Assembly: GCA_024644185.1 (NCBI GenBank) | Contig: JAHELM010000010.1 | Location: 1-15,175 of the forward strand | Source of the DNA: Rhodospirillales bacterium | GTDB lineage: Bacteria > Pseudomonadota > Alphaproteobacteria > UBA8366 > JADFVY01 | Direction of reading: 5' to 3' | Length of the DNA: 15,175 bases | Part shown: piece by piece, positions 7,404 to 14,919 of the stretch | Layout: the number at the start of each line of letters is the position of its first letter | How positions within the stretch are numbered: the first letter of the stretch is position 1 | Made by a program: the position numbers and the translations under genes | The notes under the pieces: model-generated | Seen by the model: only the letters and a program-made list of their open reading frames with translations | What the model was told of the DNA's origin: nothing | The model's database searches: none

Positions 7404-8381
7404 CTAAGGTTGTGGTTCAGCGGCCAGATACATCGCCTGACGCCAGGCATATGTCGTGAAGGGCGGGTTGGTGCCGGGCTGCAATTCCAGTACGGCCTCA
7501 CGGATAAAGACACCGCCCTCCCTGGTATCGGCCTGCGCCCGGACATAGATCATTCGGCCGCCGCCACGCCCCAGAAATGCGCGCGCTTCGGTTGGCAGGA
7601 GGGTCAGAATTTCCCAGTTTCGCTGATCGCCCTCGGTGTTCTTGCGGGCAGCTATCATCGCGTCGGCATCCGCTTCGCTAATCCCCGGAAGGGCTAGCAA
7701 TACAAGGCGCGATGCCGCGAAAGGGTCAATGCCGGCCTGACCGGACCAGACCGTGACCGCGCCCTCGATACGGGCATAGAGGGCCATCGGAATGCCGGGA
7801 ACCCGCAGAATTTCGTCGGGTGTCAGGAACGGCACGTTGCCGACATGGATGTCGGCGCCCATGGAATCGTAATCGGCTTGTTCGGCCCCGTTGGGCGAGG
7901 CGGTGTCATCCGCGTCGCGCCAGTCTACGATTCGTGCCGCCAGCATGTCGGCATCGTCGGGCGTCGTCCCTGCCGCGCGAAATAGCCCGGCAAGAAGCTC
8001 CGGCGATGCGGCATTGACGTCGACGCGGGCGGTGGCATCGGTTACCGTGATTTTCAGTGTTCCGGCCGCCAATTCGACCACATGTTCGCCGCCGTCCGCA
8101 CGCCAGAGCCGCGTGGCATCGCTGTCGAGCAGGTGCGGAATCGCCAGGTAGACTCCGCCATCGGCCAACGCCTCCGCCCGGGCTGACTCCAGCAGGTTGC
8201 GCGAAAGGCGCAGTTCCGTGCGCGTGGTAACGATCAGGCTGCCGGCGATCACCGCCAGAAGCAGCGAAAGCCAGAGCACCGCGATCAGCGCGATACCCCG
8301 GCTTTGCCGTCCGCCATCGGCGGCGCTATTCGGTCTTCGGTGCGATCTTTGCTTCAAGTCGCTCCAGGTCCTCCATGCCAC
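7404..8381 (-). CDS. gspK: Type II secretion minor pseudopilin GspK
   Basis: 325 aa from a GTG at 8381; a TTG at 8357 would give a shorter leader and is a fair alternative. A class III (prepilin) leader ends at R28-G29, followed by 'IALIAVLWLSLLLAVIAG'. As in other GspK proteins, position +5 is not Glu. The body has 'TELRLSRNLLESARAEALAD', then 'VDVNAASPELL' and 'LTPDEILRVPGIPMALYARI', helix-hairpin-helix-like stretches typical of GspK. The family caps the pseudopilus tip with GspI and GspJ in the inner membrane and periplasm and is processed by the prepilin peptidase. The start overlaps the end of gspD by 56 bp, so the two are translated together. Being paired with gspD, away from gspG and gspH, is unusual because gspK normally follows gspJ. 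Confidence 0.9.
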   Translation of the reverse strand: MAWRTWSDLKQRSHRRPNSAADGGRQSRGIALIAVLWLSLLLAVIAGSLIVTTRTELRLSRNLLESARAEALADGGVYLAIPHLLDSDATRLWRADGGEHVVELAAGTLKITVTDATARVDVNAASPELLAGLFRAAGTTPDDADMLAARIVDWRDADDTASPNGAEQADYDSMGADIHVGNVPFLTPDEILRVPGIPMALYARIEGAVTVWSGQAGIDPFAASRLVLLALPGISEADADAMIAARKNTEGDQRNWEILTLLPTEARAFLGRGGGRMIYVRAQADTREGGVFIREAVLELQPGTNPPFTTYAWRQAMYLAAEPQP

Positions 8382-10545
8382 GCCGCAACTCGTCGGTTAC
8401 CTCTTGCGCGCCACGCTCGTCGCGGATGACGTGCGGCGACACCAGAACCAGAAGTTCGGTCCGTGACACGGTATCGGTCGTGTACCGGAACGCGGCGCCA
8501 ATGAACGGAATGGCTGAGAAGAACGGCACGCCAACCTTGGTATTCGCCTTGTTGTCCTGGATCATGCCGCCGAGGGCAACGGTCTGCCCGCTCTGGACGG
8601 CCACGTTTGTGGTAATCAGGCGTTTCGATATGGTCGGTGTGATTGTACCGGTTCCGGCGTCGGCATTGACCTGGCTGACCTCCTGCTGGATTTCCATCGT
8701 TACCAGTCCGCCTTCGTTCACGCGCGGCGTTACCTTCAAGATCACGCCGGTATCGCGCAACTCGATCGAATTGACGATGACCGGGGCGCCCAAAGCATCG
8801 GTTGTCGTCGATTGCTGAGTGGCGACCGGAACTTGATCGCCGACCTGGAGTTGCGCCTGCTGATTGTCGAGAACCAGAATCTGCGGTGCGGAAATGACCT
8901 TTACATCGGTCACGGACGAAAGAAGATCGAGAACCGATTTCGCATTGGTCGACTTGAACACGTAAGACAGACCGGGAAACGTCGACGCAACCGCGCCGCT
9001 CGTCAGGTCGCTCAGGGTTACCGAGCTGTTTCCGTCCTGGAAGAACCAGCGCACCCCGTATTCCAGCCGATCGGAAAGAGTGACGTCGGCGATCGTAACT
9101 TCGATCAGAACTTCCAGCGGGCGCCGATCGAGTTGATTCAGCGCTCGCAAGACAGCCCTGTATTCGGCATGGCTGCCTGAAATCAGCAAGGCATTGCGGC
9201 TTTCGTCGGCAACGACGCGGGCGCCGGAACCAAGGGAGAGGCCGGGCGCGTTGGCGGCCTGCGCCGTTGGCCCGGATCCGGGCGTAATTCCAGTCGGCGG
9301 GCGCGTCGCTTGTGTCTGGCCTGTCCCGTCTTGCGCCGGCTGCTCGCCGGTTGGGGCCGATGGCGGCGGGGACGACGCGATCCGAACCGGTTCAAGTCCG
9401 GGTGCCACGGTGCGCGACTGACGACCGGTTCCATCCGCGCCATCGCGTTCACCGAACACCTGATTCAGGACATCGGCGAGATCCTTGGCCTTGCCGTTCT
9501 GTACGTAGTAGATGAAGAGCTGCCGGTCGGCGGCGGCCTGGGTCGCGCGGTCGAGGCGCTGGATCCAGCGCCGTACCTCGTCGAGATAACGCGGTTGCTG
9601 CGAGATCGCGAGCACCGCGTTCAGGCGCTCGATCGGCATCAACCTTACCAGGCCTGCCAGTGCGCCACCGCTTTCCGTATCGAGGATCGTGTGCAGTTCG
9701 TCGATCACGGTTTTCGGCTCCGCGCTCTCCAGCGTGAACAGCCCGAACGACATTCCCGCCAGCCAGTCGACATCGAAAATGCGGATCGAATCGAGCAGCG
9801 CATTGAGTTCGGGCTGCGTGCCGGCCAGAATCAACAGATTGCGGGTTCGGTCGACGTGAAGAATGGTGTTCTCTCCGGCCATCGGCGCCAGCGTCTCGCG
9901 CATGTCCTCGGCCGAAACGTAGCGCAGCTGTACCACCTGGACGCCATATCCCTTGCCGGCGCCGAAGCGGATCGGGCCGAGGCTGCGGGCCCCGCCCTGC
10001 AGTGTCTCGACACGATAGATCGCGCCATCCAGAACCAGCGCCACGCCATGCAGGCGCAAGATGCTTTCGATTGCCGGAAACAGGGCATCCCGGGTCAGCG
10101 CCCGGTCGGTCTGAACGGTTACCGCACCCTGCACGTCCGGGGCGATGACGTAGTTCAAACCCAAGATGTCGCCGAGGGTTGTCTTGATGACCTGGCGGAT
10201 ATCGGCATCGGAGAAATTCAGGGTAATATTTCCGCCCTCTCCGACCACAACAGGAGCTGCCGCCGTGGCCGGCGCCGCCGCCCCGTTACGGACGAAGTCC
10301 CCCGTGCCTCGGTATATACGGTATTCGGGCGCTGCCTGACCTTCCGCGGGCACCGTGCCGGCATCCGGCAGGACCGTGGTCTCCGCGGTCGCAGGCTCCC
10401 CCGGCTTCGCCTGGTCGGTGCCGGTTTCGGCCTTGCGGTCAGGGGCTTCGCCCACGATTCCCTCGGATTCCGCGAAACGAGTGCAGGCCGACAAAACAAC
10501 AAGCGCTGACAGCGCCAGCGCGATATGGGCTCGATCCCTCAACAT
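8326..10545 (-). CDS. gspD: Type II secretion outer-membrane secretin GspD with lipoprotein signal (liposecretin)
   Basis: 739 aa from the ATG at 10545, chosen because GGAGGGGAGAGG lies just upstream and because it begins a lipoprotein signal: 'HIALALSALVVLSAC' with lipobox L18-S19-A20-C21. Thr at +2 (no Asp) predicts outer-membrane sorting. A Pro/Ala/Glu-rich linker (22 to about 105) leads to N0 (about 106-180, 'LNFSDADIRQVIKTTLGD'), N1 from about 198 ('VVQLRYVSAEDM'), N2 from about 264 and N3 from about 340. N3 is interrupted by a Pro/Gly/Thr-rich insert (about 375-440). The secretin barrel spans about 480-710 ('LIEVTIADVTLSDRLEYGVR', 'ALGGMIQDNKANTKVGVPFF', 'ELLVLVSPHVI'). It forms the outer-membrane export channel. 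An N-terminal lipid suggests it needs no separate pilotin, as known for HxcQ of Pseudomonas aeruginosa. A start at 10650 would destroy the lipobox and is rejected. Confidence 0.95.
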   Translation of the reverse strand: MLRDRAHIALALSALVVLSACTRFAESEGIVGEAPDRKAETGTDQAKPGEPATAETTVLPDAGTVPAEGQAAPEYRIYRGTGDFVRNGAAAPATAAAPVVVGEGGNITLNFSDADIRQVIKTTLGDILGLNYVIAPDVQGAVTVQTDRALTRDALFPAIESILRLHGVALVLDGAIYRVETLQGGARSLGPIRFGAGKGYGVQVVQLRYVSAEDMRETLAPMAGENTILHVDRTRNLLILAGTQPELNALLDSIRIFDVDWLAGMSFGLFTLESAEPKTVIDELHTILDTESGGALAGLVRLMPIERLNAVLAISQQPRYLDEVRRWIQRLDRATQAAADRQLFIYYVQNGKAKDLADVLNQVFGERDGADGTGRQSRTVAPGLEPVRIASSPPPSAPTGEQPAQDGTGQTQATRPPTGITPGSGPTAQAANAPGLSLGSGARVVADESRNALLISGSHAEYRAVLRALNQLDRRPLEVLIEVTIADVTLSDRLEYGVRWFFQDGNSSVTLSDLTSGAVASTFPGLSYVFKSTNAKSVLDLLSSVTDVKVISAPQILVLDNQQAQLQVGDQVPVATQQSTTTDALGAPVIVNSIELRDTGVILKVTPRVNEGGLVTMEIQQEVSQVNADAGTGTITPTISKRLITTNVAVQSGQTVALGGMIQDNKANTKVGVPFFSAIPFIGAAFRYTTDTVSRTELLVLVSPHVIRDERGAQEVTDELRRGMEDLERLEAKIAPKTE

Positions 10546-10546
10546 A

Positions 10547-10558
10547 CCTCTCCCCTCC
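10547..10558 (-). promoter_or_regulatory. Strong ribosome binding site of gspD
   Basis: On the - strand GGAGGGGAGAGG ends one base before the ATG at 10545; its GGAGG part is 8 bp away, an ideal distance. This supports the 739-aa liposecretin start over the longer reading frame beginning at 10650. Confidence 0.75.
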
Positions 10559-10709
10559 GTGGTATCCCTGAAGCCCCTGATGCAATCGCGTGTGTTATCC
10601 GAGGTTGCATGTAGTGAGATATTTTCTATTTTTAATAGTGCAAACGGCACTCTGTAGGTTTATCGTCGAAATTGTTCCGCATTTCATCGGTATCAGAATG
10701 ATTTTGCGC

Positions 10710-10715
10710 TATAAT
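10710..10715 (+). promoter_or_regulatory. Candidate -10 box (TATAAT) for the gspO-gspE-gspF operon
   Basis: A perfect TATAAT lies 38 bp before the gspO ATG, which would give a short leader. It is flanked symmetrically by GCGC (10706-10709 and 10716-10719). No good -35 hexamer lies 16-18 bp upstream, so the site may depend on an activator. Confidence 0.5.
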
Positions 10716-10753
10716 GCGCCGAAAAGCTAGCCTTGGTTGTGTGCGGGGAGGGT

Positions 10754-11512
10754 ATGTCACTGCAATATGCGACGGCATGGATTTGGCCGCTGATTGCCGC
10801 ACCGTTTGCCGGCAGTTTTCTCGGCGTGCTCGTCCTGCGGATGCCCGTGGGACGTCCGGTTGCGTTTGCTCGATCAGCCTGCGCGCACTGCCACGAAACA
10901 CTGGGCCCCGCCGAGTTGATCCCGCTAGCCAGTTGGGCGGCTTTGGGGGGGCGTTGCCGTCACTGCGATGCCAGGCTGGGACTGTTCTATCCGGGTATCG
11001 AACTGGCGGCGACAGCAGTCGCGGTCTGGGCGATTATGGCGCTGCCGCCGGCACTCGTCTGGCCCGGCTGTGCGCTGGGGTGGACCATGTTGGCGGCCTC
11101 GCTCATCGACTTTCGCCACCTGATCCTGCCGGATTCGCTGGTGTTGCCGCTTGTGCCCGCGGGGATCGCCCTGCACGCGCTGATTGTTCCGGACCATTGG
11201 CCCGATCACGTGATTGGCGCCGCGGCGGGATTTCTTGGCTTTGCTCTGATCCGGCAGATATACGGCCGACTGCGTGGCCGTGAGGGGTTGGGGCTTGGTG
11301 ACGTCAAACTGCTTGCCGCGGCCGGTGCCTGGGTCGGTTGGGTTGGGCTGCCGAGCGTGGTTTTTCTGGCGGCGGCGTTCGTTCTGACGGGGCTGGCCGC
11401 GGGTCGTCTTGTGGGTCGCGCTGTCGATCGCACGGCGGAAATTCCATTCGGTCCAGCGCTGGCTCTGGCGGTCTGGCTGGTCTGGCTCTACGGTCCGCTG
11501 GTACCGCAATGA
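10754..11512 (+). CDS. gspO: Prepilin peptidase / N-methyltransferase GspO (PilD-like)
   Basis: 252 aa from the ATG at 10754, preceded by GGGGAGGG at 10745-10752; TTG 10733 and GTG 10739 in the same frame are less likely. An inner-membrane enzyme that cleaves the leaders of the pseudopilins and methylates their new N-termini. The N-terminal part shows 'FAGSFLGVLVLRMP' and two Cys pairs, C43/C46 (CAHC) and C68/C71 (CRHC), then 'FYPGIELAAT', all standard for the bifunctional type. The aspartyl-protease residues are D119 in LIDFRHLILPD and D183 in GLGDVKL; 'EIPFGPALALAVWLVWLYG' closes the protein. Several membrane helices are evident. It is the first gene of the + arm, and its TGA overlaps the gspE ATG (ATGA at 11509). 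Its substrates here are GspG, GspH and GspK. Confidence 0.95.
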   Translation: MSLQYATAWIWPLIAAPFAGSFLGVLVLRMPVGRPVAFARSACAHCHETLGPAELIPLASWAALGGRCRHCDARLGLFYPGIELAATAVAVWAIMALPPALVWPGCALGWTMLAASLIDFRHLILPDSLVLPLVPAGIALHALIVPDHWPDHVIGAAAGFLGFALIRQIYGRLRGREGLGLGDVKLLAAAGAWVGWVGLPSVVFLAAAFVLTGLAAGRLVGRAVDRTAEIPFGPALALAVWLVWLYGPLVPQ

Positions 11513-13257
11513 GCATGGAGACGGAAAGGCGGGTAGCGAGGATGGGTGCGGGCGTTGCCGAAACGCGGGCATTTCTCGACAGCGTCGCCGAGACGCTCAT
11601 CGCGGGTGGCAAACTGCAGAGGCCGGGGTTGGAGCGGGCACGCCGGGTATCGGCGGAGACCAACGAGCGGCTGGACACCGCGCTCACCAAACTGGGACTG
11701 GTATCCGATATCGATCTGGCGACGGCGATCGCCGGAACCGCCGGTCTGCAATTGGTGCGCGACGGAGATTTTCCGCAGACACCGCTGTTCGAGACATCGC
11801 TCAGTTCGCGTTTTCTTCGTCAGGTGCGGGCCGTGCCGCTGGCCGACGATCCGGCGCGGGCGGTATTCGCGGTGGCCGATCCGCTTGACAAGTTCACGGT
11901 CGATGCGTTGCGGCTTGCAACGGATAAACCCATCGAATTGCGGGTCGCGACCCCGGCGCAAATTGAGGCTGCCCTGGATCGTTTGTATGGTGAAACGAAT
12001 TCCATCGAGGTTCTGGAGGGGGGCGCCGGCGACACGACAACGCGGCAGGCCGATGCGGATGTCGAGCGATTGCGCGACCAGGCCAGCGGTGCGCCGGTCA
12101 TCCGTCTGGTGAACGTGCTGATCGAACGCGCTGTCGAACAGGGCGCTTCCGACATTCATCTGGAGCCGTTCGAAGGGAAGCTGAAGGTGCGGTATCGCAT
12201 CGACGGGACGCTGCGCGAGGTCGAGGCGCCGCCGGCGCAAATGGCCCAGGCCGCGGTGTCGCGCGTCAAGATCCTGGCGCGGCTGAATATTGCGGAACGG
12301 CGATTGCCGCAGGATGGACGTATCCGCCTTGCGGTGCGCGGGCGGGAAATCGACCTGCGCGTCTCGACCACGCCGGCGGTCCATGGCGAGAGCGTGGTAC
12401 TGCGCATCCTGGACCGGGAGAGTGTATCGTTCGATTTCGCCGAACTGGGCTTTGCCGAGGATGCGGCGGCAAACTATCTGCGGCTGCTCGATAGCCCGCA
12501 TGGAATCGTGCTGCTGACAGGCCCGACCGGCAGCGGCAAGACGACGACCCTTTATGCGTCGCTGCTACGGCTCAACACCGAGGAACGCAAGATCCTGACG
12601 GTCGAGGACCCCGTCGAATACCAACTCGACGGAATCGTCCAGGTGCAGGTGAAACCGGAGATCGAGCTGACCTTCGCCGCGGCCCTTCGGAGCTTCTTGC
12701 GGCAGGATCCCGACGTGATGATGGTCGGCGAAATTCGCGACCTGGAGACATCTCAGGTTGCGGTCCAGGCGGCTCTGACCGGGCATCTGGTGTTGTCTAC
12801 CCTGCATACGAACGAGGCGGCAGGGGCTGTGATGCGGCTGCTGGAAATGGGTGTTCCCGATTATTTGCTGACATCCACCCTCAACGGCGTGGCCGCGCAG
12901 CGGTTGGTGCGCAAGCTGTGTCCGGATTGTTGCGAAAGTTATGCGCCGACCGGTGAGCTGGTTCGCCGACTGCACATGGAGGAATTACTTCCAGCGGGCG
13001 TTCCGGCGCGGCTTTATCGGGCGACGGGGTGTGCAAGCTGTGGGGGAACCGGCTACCGCGGCCGGCTGGGAATTATCGAGGTTCTGTCGGTGACCGACGA
13101 AATCCGCCGGCTGATCCTGGCCGAGCCGGATGCCCGCGCACTTGAGCGCGCGGCCTGCGCGGAAGGAATGCGGACGCTTTACCAGGACGCCTTGACCAAG
13201 GCGGCAGCGGGCGCGACCAGCATCGAAGAAATCCTGCGTGTGACCCGGAGCGCATGA
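11509..13257 (+). CDS. gspE: Type II secretion assembly ATPase GspE
   Basis: 582 aa from the ATG at 11509, in a 4-bp ATGA overlap with gspO; an in-frame ATG at 11515 is also possible. The N-terminal domain (about 20-160) is of the GspE/PilB N type ('LDTALTKLGLVSDIDLATAI'). The ATPase core has 'GASDIHLEPFEGKLKVRYRI', Walker A GPTGSGKT (338-345), the Asp box VEDPVEYQ (E366, D367), Walker B with E408 in MMVGEIRD and the His box with H426 in TGHLVLSTLHTN. A tetracysteine zinc site (C471, C474, C508, C511) is complete, as usual in GspE. The hexameric cytoplasmic ATPase drives pseudopilus assembly through GspF. The core is full length with all key residues present. The stop overlaps the gspF start by ATGA. 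Confidence 0.96.
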   Translation: MSMETERRVARMGAGVAETRAFLDSVAETLIAGGKLQRPGLERARRVSAETNERLDTALTKLGLVSDIDLATAIAGTAGLQLVRDGDFPQTPLFETSLSSRFLRQVRAVPLADDPARAVFAVADPLDKFTVDALRLATDKPIELRVATPAQIEAALDRLYGETNSIEVLEGGAGDTTTRQADADVERLRDQASGAPVIRLVNVLIERAVEQGASDIHLEPFEGKLKVRYRIDGTLREVEAPPAQMAQAAVSRVKILARLNIAERRLPQDGRIRLAVRGREIDLRVSTTPAVHGESVVLRILDRESVSFDFAELGFAEDAAANYLRLLDSPHGIVLLTGPTGSGKTTTLYASLLRLNTEERKILTVEDPVEYQLDGIVQVQVKPEIELTFAAALRSFLRQDPDVMMVGEIRDLETSQVAVQAALTGHLVLSTLHTNEAAGAVMRLLEMGVPDYLLTSTLNGVAAQRLVRKLCPDCCESYAPTGELVRRLHMEELLPAGVPARLYRATGCASCGGTGYRGRLGIIEVLSVTDEIRRLILAEPDARALERAACAEGMRTLYQDALTKAAAGATSIEEILRVTRSA

Positions 13258-14489
13258 CGATGCCGGTTTTCCGCTACAGGGCCGTCAGCGGCACGGGCGA
13301 AATCGTCGAGGGCGACATGGACGCCGACAGTCCGGAAGTCGTGATCGAACGTCTGCGGCGCAGTGGCAAATTTCCGTTGAACGTCGACAGGTCGACGGGC
13401 GCCATGGCGCCTTCCGCCGTGACGGCGCCAACGACGAAGCAGTTGTGGCGACGCGTACCGACGCTGGGCGGTCTTGCCGCGATGACGCGCAATCTGTCCA
13501 CTCTGGTGAGGGCCGGGATCCCGCTGGACCGCAGCCTCCGCTTCGCACGGGAGAGCGCGGTGGAGCCGCCCTTGCGCCAAGCGCTGGAGCGCGTGGTTGC
13601 CAGGGTGCAGGGCGGCGTGCCGCTGGCGGATGCGGTGCAGGAACAAGGAGCGGATTTTCCCTCTTTTTATTCCGGCATGCTGCGCGCCGGCGAGGCGGGC
13701 GGCAATCTGGATGAGGTGCTGGAGGAACTCGCCGCCTATCTCGACCGCGTTCACGCGGTTCGGGAAAGCTTGCGCGGCGCGCTGATTTACCCGGCCATTC
13801 TGCTCGTGATGACGCTGGTCACGGTGGTCGTCATGTTCGTTTGGGTGTTGCCGCAATTCCGTCCCCTTTTCGCCGATCTGGGGGACGATCTCCCCCTTAT
13901 GACGCGGGGTTTCATGGCGGTCGGCGATTTCGTGGAGATATGGTGGTGGGCTGGATTGCTGGGCCTCGCCGCCGCCGTTCTGGCCTTGCGGTACCGATTG
14001 CGCGATCCGGCGTTCCGCCGTGCCTGGGACAGGGCGAAGCTGCGGATGCCGCGTCTTGGCCGATTGATCGCCGATGTCGAGGCGGCACGGTTCGCGCGAA
14101 CCCTGTCGATGCTCTTGCGCGGTGGGCTTCCCTTGCCGGAAGCACTCAGGATCGTCCGCGATGCCCTGAGCAACGCGGTGTTCCGCGACACGGTGGGGGC
14201 CGTGACCACCGAACTGCGCGAGGGAGGAAGCCTGACCGCGGGGATTACCCGGTCCGGTATCTTTCCGGCCATGGCGGTACAGGTGATACAGGTCGGCGAG
14301 GAATCCGGACATCTGGAGGGCGTTCTCGCCGAACTCGCCATGTCACTGGAACGCGAAACCGACCGGGCCGCGCAGCGATTGCTGGCGCTTTTGGTGCCGG
14401 TCGTGACGATTTTTCTTGGGGGCATCGTGGCCCTGGTCATCATCTCGGTTTTGGGAGCATTCCTCAGTGTCAACGATCTCGCCTACTGA
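13254..14489 (+). CDS. gspF: Type II secretion inner-membrane platform protein GspF
   Basis: 411 aa, a usual length. Start ATG at 13254 overlaps the gspE TGA; a second in-frame ATG at 13260 is possible. The N-terminus 'MPVFRYRAVSGTGEIVEGDM' is typical of GspF/PilC. Two cytoplasmic T2SSF domains follow: the first at about 75-195 ('RNLSTLVRAGIPLDRSLRFA', 'GMLRAGEAGGNLDEVLEELA') and the second at about 270-395 ('ARTLSMLLRGGLPLPEALRI', 'VIQVGEESGHLEGVLAELAM'). Membrane segments lie at about 177-200, 230-247 and 376-404. The protein links the GspE ATPase to pseudopilin assembly in the inner membrane. No deviation from the family is visible. Confidence 0.95.
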   Translation: MTMPVFRYRAVSGTGEIVEGDMDADSPEVVIERLRRSGKFPLNVDRSTGAMAPSAVTAPTTKQLWRRVPTLGGLAAMTRNLSTLVRAGIPLDRSLRFARESAVEPPLRQALERVVARVQGGVPLADAVQEQGADFPSFYSGMLRAGEAGGNLDEVLEELAAYLDRVHAVRESLRGALIYPAILLVMTLVTVVVMFVWVLPQFRPLFADLGDDLPLMTRGFMAVGDFVEIWWWAGLLGLAAAVLALRYRLRDPAFRRAWDRAKLRMPRLGRLIADVEAARFARTLSMLLRGGLPLPEALRIVRDALSNAVFRDTVGAVTTELREGGSLTAGITRSGIFPAMAVQVIQVGEESGHLEGVLAELAMSLERETDRAAQRLLALLVPVVTIFLGGIVALVIISVLGAFLSVNDLAY

Positions 14490-14496
14490 AAAGACC

Positions 14497-14916
14497 ATGG
14501 CGCGGCGCCGCCGCAGCCGCGGGTTCACGATGATCGAATTGCTCGTGGTCATCATCATCCTCGCGGCGATCGCCGCGATTGCGGTGCCGGCATATATGAA
14601 CCATCTGGCCAAATCCCGGGTGAGCACGGCGAAGATCCAGATCGATCGTCTGGGTTCCATCCTCGATGCCTACCTGCTGGACGTGGGCCGGTATCCGACC
14701 CCGGAAGAGGGGTTGCAGGCGTTGCTCGAAGCGCCCGCCGGCGTGGATCGCTGGAACGGTCCCTACTTGAAGAATCGCGAAGCGCTGAACGACCCCTGGG
14801 GGGCGCCGTATTTATACCGGTCGCCGGGCCAGCACGGAAAATACGATCTCTATTCGCTTGGGTCGGATGGGGCCGAAGGCGGGCAGGACGAGGCCACCGA
14901 TCTGACAAGTTGGTAA
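14497..14916 (+). CDS. gspG: Type II secretion major pseudopilin GspG
   Basis: 139 aa. The ATG at 14497, 7 bp after gspF, gives a 9-residue leader MARRRRSRG followed by FTMIELLVVIIILAAIAAIA. Cleavage after G9 leaves Phe1 and Glu5 of the mature protein, both needed for methylation and assembly. The ribosome binding site is weak (GAAAAGA), so coupling to gspF is likely. The globular part shows the GspG hallmarks 'YPTPEEGLQALL', 'WNGPYLK', 'DPWGAPYLYRSPGQHGKYDL' and a final 'LGSDGAEGGQDEATDLTSW', the loop that binds calcium in this family. It forms the shaft of the periplasmic pseudopilus. The full typical length is present. Confidence 0.96.
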   Translation: MARRRRSRGFTMIELLVVIIILAAIAAIAVPAYMNHLAKSRVSTAKIQIDRLGSILDAYLLDVGRYPTPEEGLQALLEAPAGVDRWNGPYLKNREALNDPWGAPYLYRSPGQHGKYDLYSLGSDGAEGGQDEATDLTSW

Positions 14917-14919
14917 GGA

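Larger units (their letters stand above)
10546..10753. promoter_or_regulatory. Divergent control region between gspD-gspK and gspO-gspE-gspF-gspG-gspH
   Basis: 208 bp separate the divergent starts of gspD (-) and gspO (+). The middle (about 10610-10715) is clearly richer in A and T than its surroundings, typical of promoters in GC-rich genomes. It contains a perfect inverted repeat CTATT-TTT-AATAG (10626-10638). On the - strand, TTGCAC (10643-10638), 16 bp and TATCTC (10621-10616) form a weak promoter-like pair toward gspD. No other gene, riboswitch or convincing operator was recognised. Confidence 0.55.

Noticed and set aside
9310..10509. 399-codon open frame on the + strand opposite gspD
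   Set aside because: It lies wholly within the conserved secretin gene and shows no domain, leader or ribosome binding site.
10546..10650. Upstream start for gspD at 10650
   Set aside because: It would bury the lipobox 56 residues inside the protein and ignores the strong ribosome binding site before 10545.
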